DNA of 64,000 bases from VAZQ01 sp035293945 (GTDB lineage Bacteria > Pseudomonadota > Alphaproteobacteria > Rhizobiales > Xanthobacteraceae), in contig DATGLV010000005.1 of the NCBI GenBank assembly GCA_035293945.1, positions 1-64,000 of the forward strand, in the 5' to 3' direction. Made by a program: the position numbers and the translations under genes. Positions within the stretch are counted from its first letter, which is position 1. The number at the start of each line of letters is the position of its first letter. Positions 58,355 to 64,000 of this stretch are shown here, in pieces. Under the pieces are notes generated by a model. The model saw nothing but the letters and a program-made list of their open reading frames with translations, did no database searches and was not told the DNA's origin.

Positions 58355-60058
58355 TCAGTGCGGCTGCCCAGCCGTGTTGGAATCCCGCGACGCAGCCCGT
58401 CCCGCCCGATCATAGCCCACCCGAAGCGGTGCGAATGCGAGCTGGTCGGCTACTTCTTTATCGACTGGTTCAAGCGCATAGATGCTGAGCCCGAACCCAG
58501 GTCTGCTGCCATTGGCAAGAAGTGTGCGAGTCCCACAATATGCACAGGTGTAAGGCTGCTCGGAGAGTATTTGGTTCAACGCAAGGCTGGCTGTCATTCC
58601 CTTGAGGACGATCGCGGGCGGATGCCGTCTTAGATCCGCAAAATATCGCTCGGCGGTCGCGGTGAACGTCGGCCCAAAACCGTTTGCTCTCGCTATCCCC
58701 TCGACGGTATCTCCCATGTCGACGACCTCGCCCGCGTAGCGCGACTTCCAAAGGAACAGATCTTCGGAAACAACGTGATGCGTTGCATCGATCTGGCGCA
58801 GCGCTTCTGTAACTCGCATCGCCATTGCTCGGTTTGCGAGCATCGAAGCGGCATCCAAGAAGGGACCGCGGCCGAGAAACAGCCATCCGGTGTTTGTGAG
58901 AAGCAGGATCACGCCGCAAAACGCGATGCCGCGCTTGAACCAAGCTCTGTCCTCCGCGGTGCCCATCTCATTCGCCAACAGCAGCGCGCCGAAGAACCAC
59001 AGCGGAATGAATATGGGATTGATGTAGTAGACGCCACCGGCGGCAGCGTTCGCCATATACGCGGCGACAAGGCCGACCAGCAGAAGAGCGAACGCGGCAA
59101 GGAAATATCGGGCTTGTAGTAGCCTTTTCTCGGCTGGCGCCGATACGGAGATCCTCCAGAGAAATACGAAGCCTGCGGCAACCATCAACGGCAGCAATGA
59201 AAGGTGCCATAAATTGATGAATGGAAGAGCCCCGGCACCGGGGTTCGCTCCCCACCCGCTCTGCGGTAAATAGAAAAAGTAGAAGTGCTGCCAAAAGAGA
59301 TTGAGATCAAAGTGCACGCTCAGTCCCAGGACGAGCACGAATGCACACGCAAAGCCTGTGATGCCGGACATTATTCCGATCCAGCGATTGGCTGGCGGAC
59401 ACATGCCGAGCCAAGCGATGGCGGCGAAAGCGAGGAAGGGTGCGATGCGCCACTGGGTATCGTAAGCGAAGGCCGCAACGGCCCCCGCCGCTGTCGCGGT
59501 TGCCGCGAGCGATATGAGCCTGCGACAGCGGCAACTCGCCCACAGGAGCATCAATAAAACTGCGGCCAAAAGATGCGTGGTCGCATCCGGGCGGGACGTC
59601 AGCATCATCGTCCCCATCCAGTTGCTCACAAGCAGCAAATAGCCAAACGCGCCCAACACCACGCAGAGCGCTACTGATTCCAGATCGCGCTTGCGCTGGA
59701 AAAATATGGGGAGCCCCATCATGGCTATCGGCAAGGCCAGCACCGGCAGGCGCATCAGCTGCCAGCCGGGCAAGTCTGGGAGCAGGCGATGCAGCCAGAA
59801 CTTCAGCAATGGGTCGAAGGGCCCAAAGCACATATTCACGAATGTGACCCGGCTGTGGTCGTACCGGCTGTGGTCGTAGATGTCGACGTCGGCCGACATC
59901 GCCAGCACATAGAGCCAACCGGTGCCCTCTCGGGTTTCCAATTCGAGTGGATAGAGGAACGCAGCAACGGCCGGCAACAGGGCGGCGGCCGCGACTATCG
60001 CAGCCAAGCCTGCGAGCCCAAGTCGGCGGGCAGTGGCGGGCGGGGTTGTTGCGGGCAA
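58355..60058 (-). CDS. Polytopic membrane protein, glycosyltransferase 39/PMT-like
   Basis: A 567-residue protein with roughly ten to twelve membrane helices and a C-terminal soluble part. After TM1 (LAGLAAIVAAAALLPAVAAFL) the first loop has the acidic EGTGWLYVLAMSADVDIY and FVNMCFGPFDPLLKFWLHRLLP, which resembles loops of lipid-phosphate-sugar-dependent transferases (PMT/ArnT type). The C-terminal part contains CAYC and a beta-rich segment. TTG 60058 with AGGA upstream is the likely start. A 15-bp tandem duplication repeats YDHSR in the first loop. Transferase function is a weak inference from topology. Confidence 0.7.
   Translation of the reverse strand: MPATTPPATARRLGLAGLAAIVAAAALLPAVAAFLYPLELETREGTGWLYVLAMSADVDIYDHSRYDHSRVTFVNMCFGPFDPLLKFWLHRLLPDLPGWQLMRLPVLALPIAMMGLPIFFQRKRDLESVALCVVLGAFGYLLLVSNWMGTMMLTSRPDATTHLLAAVLLMLLWASCRCRRLISLAATATAAGAVAAFAYDTQWRIAPFLAFAAIAWLGMCPPANRWIGIMSGITGFACAFVLVLGLSVHFDLNLFWQHFYFFYLPQSGWGANPGAGALPFINLWHLSLLPLMVAAGFVFLWRISVSAPAEKRLLQARYFLAAFALLLVGLVAAYMANAAAGGVYYINPIFIPLWFFGALLLANEMGTAEDRAWFKRGIAFCGVILLLTNTGWLFLGRGPFLDAASMLANRAMAMRVTEALRQIDATHHVVSEDLFLWKSRYAGEVVDMGDTVEGIARANGFGPTFTATAERYFADLRRHPPAIVLKGMTASLALNQILSEQPYTCAYCGTRTLLANGSRPGFGLSIYALEPVDKEVADQLAFAPLRVGYDRAGRAASRDSNTAGQPH
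59849..59878. repeat. 15-bp tandem duplication inside the membrane protein gene
   Basis: CCGGCTGTGGTCGTA occurs twice head to tail (59849-59863 and 59864-59878). It is in frame and duplicates the pentapeptide YDHSR, so it changes loop length without a frameshift. Confidence 0.9.
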
Positions 60059-60166
60059 ATGCAGTTCCTGCGCCGCGCCGGGTCCAGGTCTTGGCTGAGC
60101 CGAAATTCTGCGCGTCCCCCGCTCACAGAAAGCGCAACAACATCACCGGGTTGAGAGGACCCAAAG

Positions 60167-60242
<76 letters not shown>

Positions 60243-60265
60243 TTCAGGGATCAGTGATCGGTAGT

Positions 60266-60329
60266 CAGTAATCAGTAATCAGAGAAAAATCCAGCCATGT
60301 GCGTTCGGATCACCGGGGACTGATTACTG
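60266..60329. repeat. CAGTAATCAG direct and inverted repeats downstream of TIGR02300
   Basis: CAGTAATCAG occurs twice, overlapping (60266-60275 and 60273-60282), and its inverse CTGATTACTG at 60320-60329. The outer copies can pair as a 10-bp stem with a loop of about 37 nt. It sits just after the TIGR02300 stop on the minus strand, where a terminator would be expected, but there is no T tract. Confidence 0.55.
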
Positions 60330-60336
60330 CCCCCGA

Positions 60337-60732
60337 TTACGGTTCCTCTTCGTTGTCGACATCACCGATGATGTCGGCAACGTCGTCATCGCCCTCCTCC
60401 TGCTCCTCGATAAAGGCGGCGTCGTCGAGCTGCTCGTCCTCGAGCTCGATATCCTCGCCCGCATCGGCGACTTCGCTCTCCGGAGTCTTCTTGCCCTCGG
60501 CTTCGGCATCGGCCTCCTCGAGCGAGACGAATTCCGCCTCCTGGGTCTCAGGCAGCGCCACCTCCTCGTCGGCGGCTTGCGCGCGCGCCGCTTCGGGTCG
60601 CGCTCGCGTGAGCGCGGCCAGCTGCAGGACTGTGTGACACTTCGGGCAGACGATCGGGTCCTTGCTCAAGTCGTAGAACTTCGCACCGCAATTGCCGCAG
60701 AGGCGCTTGGTGCCGAGCTCGGGTTTGGCCAC
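60337..60732 (-). CDS. TIGR02300 family protein (FYDLN-type zinc ribbon with acidic tail)
   Basis: A 131-residue protein of the TIGR02300 family. The N-terminus ELGTKRLCGNCGAKFYDLSKDPIVCPKCHTVLQ has two CxxC pairs that should bind zinc; the usual FYDLN reads FYDLS. The remaining 90 residues are extremely acidic (EDIELEDEQLDDAAF, EEQEEGDDDVAD). The family is almost confined to alphaproteobacteria, often beside tRNA-Ala and aroA as here. Function unknown; the zinc ribbon suggests nucleic-acid or protein binding. Confidence 0.92.
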   Translation of the reverse strand: MAKPELGTKRLCGNCGAKFYDLSKDPIVCPKCHTVLQLAALTRARPEAARAQAADEEVALPETQEAEFVSLEEADAEAEGKKTPESEVADAGEDIELEDEQLDDAAFIEEQEEGDDDVADIIGDVDNEEEP

Positions 60733-60912
60733 GGTCGGGGGTTCCCTTAATTCAGGTCGAAAAAGAGGTGCTTCACTTGGCTAGTTGGTTCGGCTCTGTC
60801 AAGGTCGATAGACGAGTCGGCCTGTCGCACGACGGCTGCCGTCGTCCCCCCAACCGCCGTCCGCGCCGGGCAGTTCCGATCTCGAGTCTAGTGCCGCCGA
60901 TTTAGTGACCGA

Positions 60913-62253
60913 ATGTCAACAGCCGCCAATAAGATGCCGCTCGTCGGCAGCCCCTCAAGCCCCCTGCGGGGCCGTGTGCGCGTGCCCGGCGACAAGTCCA
61001 TCTCCCACCGGGCCCTGATTTTGGGCGCTCTTGCGGTCGGCGAGACCGCGATCTCCGGGCTGCTCGAAGGCGAGGACGTGCTCAATACCGGCAAGGCGAT
61101 GCGTGCGCTCGGCGCCCGCGTGGAGCGGACCGGAGAGGGGCTCTGGCGGGTCAACGGCGTCGGGGTGGGGGGCTTCCGGGAGCCCGCGGAAGTGCTTGAT
61201 TTCGGCAATTCCGGCACGGGCTGCCGGCTGGTGCTGGGCGCGGTCGCCGGCTGCCCGATTGCGGCGACGTTCGACGGAGATCAGTCGCTGCGCCGCCGCC
61301 CGATGCAGCGCATCCTCGATCCGCTCTCCCTGATGGGAGCACGCGCGCAGCGGGCAGCCGAGGGCGGCCGCCTGCCGATCACGCTCGAGGGTGCGCGCGA
61401 TCCGCTGCCGATTCTCTACCGCACGCCTGTGCCATCGGCGCAGATCAAGTCCGCGGTGCTGCTCGCCGGGCTTGCGGCGCCGGGCGAGACAACGGTGATC
61501 GAGACCGAGGCAAGCCGCGACCACACCGAGCGCCTGCTCCGGCATTTCGGCGCCGAGGTCACGGTGGTGTCGGAAGGGCCGCATGGGCGACGCATCACGC
61601 TTCGGGGCGAGCCGGAGCTGCGCCCGGCCCCGATCGTGGTGCCGGCCGACCCCTCTTCGGCGGCCTTCCCGATGGTCGCCGCGCTGATCGTTCCGGGCTC
61701 CGAGCTCGTCGTCACCGAGGTCATGACCAATCCGCTGCGCACCGGGCTCATCACAACTTTGCACGAGATGGGAGCGCGGATCGAAACCCTGAATGTGCGC
61801 GGGGACCTCGGCGAGGCCATGGCGGATTTTCGCGTTCAGGCCTCCTCGCTGCACGGTGTCGATGTGCCCCCCGCGCGCGCCCCGGCGATGATCGACGAAT
61901 ATCCGATCCTGGCGGTCGCGGCCGCCTTCGCGCACGGCACCACCATCATGCGCGGGCTCAAGGAGCTGCGGGTCAAGGAATCCGATCGGCTCGCCGCGGT
62001 GGCGGACGGCCTGCGGGAAAACGGGGTTGCGGTCGAGATCGATGGTGACGACCTTATTGTGCACGGCAACGGCAAGGTCGCGGGCGGCGGCTTGGTGGCG
62101 ACCCACATGGATCATCGGATCGCCATGTCGTTCCTGGTGATGGGCCTCGGCTCCGCCAAGCCCGTCAAGGTCGACGACGGCTCCTTCATCGCGACGAGCT
62201 TCCCGGGATTCGTGCCGATGCTGCGTTCCCTCGGGGCAGAAATTGCGGGCTAG
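60913..62253 (+). CDS. aroA: 3-phosphoshikimate 1-carboxyvinyltransferase (EPSP synthase), class II type
   Basis: AroA, 446 residues, joins PEP to shikimate-3-phosphate in aromatic amino acid synthesis. VPGDKSISHRALI (K28), GLLEGEDVLNTGKAMRALGA, DFGNSGTGCRL, PSAQIKSAVLLAGL, MIDEYPILAVAAAFA and ELRVKESDRLAAVA cover the active site. The overall wording matches the class II enzymes (Agrobacterium CP4 type). At the position where CP4 has the alanine linked to glyphosate tolerance (GNAATG), this protein has glycine (GNSGTG, G101). cmk normally follows directly; here two extra genes intervene. Confidence 0.97.
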   Translation: MSTAANKMPLVGSPSSPLRGRVRVPGDKSISHRALILGALAVGETAISGLLEGEDVLNTGKAMRALGARVERTGEGLWRVNGVGVGGFREPAEVLDFGNSGTGCRLVLGAVAGCPIAATFDGDQSLRRRPMQRILDPLSLMGARAQRAAEGGRLPITLEGARDPLPILYRTPVPSAQIKSAVLLAGLAAPGETTVIETEASRDHTERLLRHFGAEVTVVSEGPHGRRITLRGEPELRPAPIVVPADPSSAAFPMVAALIVPGSELVVTEVMTNPLRTGLITTLHEMGARIETLNVRGDLGEAMADFRVQASSLHGVDVPPARAPAMIDEYPILAVAAAFAHGTTIMRGLKELRVKESDRLAAVADGLRENGVAVEIDGDDLIVHGNGKVAGGGLVATHMDHRIAMSFLVMGLGSAKPVKVDDGSFIATSFPGFVPMLRSLGAEIAG

Positions 62254-62350
62254 CTCAACGCCATTACTTTCAGCAGTGGAATCTTCAGCAGTGGAGCATT
62301 GTAACAATCTTTGACGTGGATTATCTAAGCACAAGACACAGCGGGGCCAC

Positions 62351-62578
62351 ATGACCACGGTCAGGATCGCCAAGGTAAGTCAAAAAAAGCCGCCGCGACG
62401 AAGCACGGTGAAAAAGGTTTTCCGAACGCGCAATGGCCACCGTGCAACTGGCTATTTGGTAGACTCGACAAGCAAGAGCTTCGACGCTGATTTGGTAAGC
62501 GTCTTCAAATCGAATATCGCGACGGCACGCGAGGAAAACACTGCGATCTTTGGTTCACCGGATGGTCCGAACGACTGA
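62351..62578 (+). CDS. Small basic protein, candidate antitoxin partner
   Basis: A 75-residue protein that I do not recognise by family. The N-terminal half is very basic (VSQKKPPRRSTVKKVFRTRNGHR), the second half mixed (DSTSKSFDADLVSVFKSNIATAREENTAIFG). It ends 30 bp before the zeta-like kinase gene in the same direction, the usual layout for an antitoxin-toxin pair, and its base composition is lower in GC than aroA or cmk. The antitoxin role rests on position alone. Confidence 0.6.
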   Translation: MTTVRIAKVSQKKPPRRSTVKKVFRTRNGHRATGYLVDSTSKSFDADLVSVFKSNIATAREENTAIFGSPDGPND

Positions 62579-62608
62579 TAGGGCGCGCCAGTCAACCCGG
62601 GTTTGAGA

Positions 62609-63235
62609 ATGGCGTCCCGGGATCCCATTGCCCCATCATTGCGGCTCATCGCTGGCCCGAACGGCTCAGGGAAAAGCAGCCTTTATGGCTCAAAGCAAGA
62701 AGCCATTTTCGGCAACACAAATATTGCAGACTCGGCCCGTTCCTTCTGGATCATCAATCCTGATTTGCTGACGCTCCGTATCCAAGCCGTCGAAAAGATG
62801 GTTCTCGGCGAAGCCAACCTGGAGGCACTACGCCGCATTGAAGCGTGGCTACGGGCATCGATCGATGCCCATCAGTCGGTTGGCGTGCTATCAACCGGTA
62901 AGTACCGGCCTTTGGTGTTGAAAGCGAAGGAGCGAGGCTTTGAGATTCGGCTCCCTTATGTGCTTCTTCGAACCCCTGAGCTCAACATAAGACGCGTTCA
63001 AATACGCGTTGCAAAAGGGGGGCACGATGTCCCGGCAGATAGGATTGCAAAGCGATGGAAGCGCTCGCTCGAGCAACTCCCTTGGTTCATCGATCAAGCT
63101 GATTGGGCTCTGCTAGTCGACAATTCCGAGGAGTTCCGCCCTGTTGGCCAGAAGGTGGACGGCGAGTTAACGGTGGATCCGACGGCGCCTGACGCACTCA
63201 AGGCCGCGGTCAGCAAGATTGGGCTTAGCCCATGA
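62609..63235 (+). CDS. Zeta toxin-like / COG4185-type P-loop kinase
   Basis: A 208-residue P-loop protein of the zeta-toxin-like (COG4185) group. Walker A is GPNGSGKSS (residues 16-24); the family phrases VLSTGKYRPLVLKAKERGFEIRLPYVLLRTPELNIRRVQIRVAKGGHDVPADRIAKRWKRSLEQL and LVDNSEEFRPV follow. Zeta toxins phosphorylate UDP-GlcNAc precursors; COG4185 members are less studied. ATG 62609 is preferred to the TTG two codons before. Its stop overlaps the cmk ATG (ATGA), so cmk translation may depend on it. Lower GC than neighbours. Confidence 0.82.
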   Translation: MASRDPIAPSLRLIAGPNGSGKSSLYGSKQEAIFGNTNIADSARSFWIINPDLLTLRIQAVEKMVLGEANLEALRRIEAWLRASIDAHQSVGVLSTGKYRPLVLKAKERGFEIRLPYVLLRTPELNIRRVQIRVAKGGHDVPADRIAKRWKRSLEQLPWFIDQADWALLVDNSEEFRPVGQKVDGELTVDPTAPDALKAAVSKIGLSP

Positions 63236-63870
63236 TCATTGCGATTGACGGGCCGGCCGCATCCGGCAAGGGCACGCTCGGCAAGCGGCTAGCGGCGCAT
63301 TTTGGGCTGCGGCACCTCGATACCGGGCTGCTCTATCGGGCGGTCGCCAAGGCGCTCCTGGATGCCGGTCACCCGCTGGATGACGTGGCGCAGGCGGTCG
63401 CCGCCGCGCGTGCGCTCGATCCGGAAAGCTTTGAAGAAAACACGCTGAAAAGCCATGCGATCGGCGAGGCAGCTTCGCTCGTCTCGGCCATTCCGGACGT
63501 GCGTGGCGCGCTCATGGACTTCCAGCGCGATTTCGGCCGTGCCGCGCCCGGTGCGGTCCTGGACGGCCGCGATATCGGCACCGTCATCTTTCCGGATGCC
63601 GACGTTAAGATTCTGGTTACCGCCACCGCCGAGGAGCGCGCCCGCCGCCGTACCCGTGAGCTCAACGCGGCCGGCGTCAAGGCGAGCGAGGCCGAAATCC
63701 TCGCCGACATCCGCCGCCGCGACGAGCGCGACACCAGCCGCGCGGTCGCCCCCCTGCGGGCTGCCGCCGATGCACACTTGCTCGATACCACGCATTTGGA
63801 TATAGACGCAGCATTCCGGGCCGCCGTCGAAATCGTCGAAGCCGTCCGAGCAGGCCGGAAGCGCGGCTGA
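63232..63870 (+). CDS. cmk: Cytidylate kinase
   Basis: Cmk, 212 residues, phosphorylates CMP and dCMP. The P-loop is IAIDGPAASGKGTLGKRLA, LDTGLLYRAVAKALL is the CMP-binding region, and LDGRDIGTVIFPDADVKILVTATAEERARRR and RRDERDTSRAVAPL complete the active site and lid. ATG 63232 overlaps the stop of the zeta-like gene. In related genomes rpsA follows cmk; it would start just outside the window. Confidence 0.97.
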   Translation: MIIAIDGPAASGKGTLGKRLAAHFGLRHLDTGLLYRAVAKALLDAGHPLDDVAQAVAAARALDPESFEENTLKSHAIGEAASLVSAIPDVRGALMDFQRDFGRAAPGAVLDGRDIGTVIFPDADVKILVTATAEERARRRTRELNAAGVKASEAEILADIRRRDERDTSRAVAPLRAAADAHLLDTTHLDIDAAFRAAVEIVEAVRAGRKRG

Positions 63871-64000
63871 CCGCGCCTCCGTCGTGGAGGGTTAAGCCTG
63901 CTGACGTCCGCTTCACGAGTGGCGATCGCCGAGCCGATCGCTTACCCAAGCCGAATTCTGACGGCCTGCCGGACCTGAACCATCGTTTCGATCGCGCGTT
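63871..64000. other. Region after cmk at the window end
   Basis: 130 bp without an identified gene. CCTCCGTCGTGGAGG (63876-63890) is a short hairpin without T tract. The region probably leads into rpsA, the usual next gene, but no start is visible before the window ends. Confidence 0.35.

Noticed and set aside
60266..60329. CAGTAATCAG copies as a possible CRISPR or integrase attachment site beside tRNA-Ala
   Set aside because: Only three 10-bp copies, overlapping or inverted, with no spacers, no cas genes and no integrase; the tRNA 3' end is not duplicated nearby.

Overview
The window looks like chromosome from a high-GC alphaproteobacterium of the order Hyphomicrobiales (Rhizobiales), closest in flavour to the Bradyrhizobium/Xanthobacteraceae side. 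This rests on gene content and order (dnaK-dnaJ, a rhizobial-type phospholipid N-methyltransferase, lptC-lptA-lptB-rpoN-hpf-ptsN, NrnC, DUF1150 beside Hsp20, TIGR02300 beside tRNA-Ala and aroA-cmk) and on short palindromic repeats of a kind common in that group. The species cannot be named from the sequence alone.

Layout. 1-24.4 kb is mostly housekeeping: the end of dnaK, dnaJ, pmtA, an FMN reductase, pyrF, dapB, gpmI, an AraC/Ada-type DNA repair protein, nth, envelope proteins, a Tat-exported-looking amine oxidase, the translation block pheT-pheS-rplT-rpmI-infC, queG and uppP. A DUF559 endonuclease-like gene sits between pheS and pheT and is bracketed by inverted repeats. 24.4-35.5 kb holds an NDUFA9-like protein, tRNA-Leu(CAG), two small secreted proteins, nrnC, the LPS-transport/sigma-54/nitrogen-PTS block, and a heat-shock pair (Hsp20, DUF1150) behind a recognisable RpoH-type promoter.

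35.8-52.8 kb is a signalling island. Its core is a nine-gene leftward operon, mostly joined by 4-bp start/stop overlaps: cheW, cheR-TPR, cheW, a CHASE3-type receptor, cheA-REC, cheB, a triple-REC histidine kinase, an Rcp1-like regulator and a REC-kinase-REC hybrid. The gene set resembles the Wsp surface-sensing pathway but has no diguanylate cyclase in the operon; the output appears to pass into hybrid kinases. A free Hpt protein, a stand-alone receiver, a PAS kinase with a REC-Hpt partner, and a FixJ-like regulator surround it.

53.2-60.1 kb is more accessory: an isochorismatase-family hydrolase, DUF3297, a fused GT11-GT2 glycosyltransferase, an acyltransferase, a truncated FkbM methyltransferase remnant and a polytopic membrane glycosyltransferase-like protein. 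These look like parts of a surface-polysaccharide locus with signs of gene turnover. 60.2-63.9 kb returns to core genes (tRNA-Ala(GGC), TIGR02300, aroA, cmk), but a two-gene zeta-like kinase module is wedged between aroA and cmk. The most interesting points are the Wsp-like operon with kinase outputs, the two foreign-looking ORFs that each end in an ATGA overlap with an essential gene (DUF559/pheT and zeta-like/cmk), the GT11-GT2 fusion, and the AUU-initiated infC with mutually exclusive leader hairpins.
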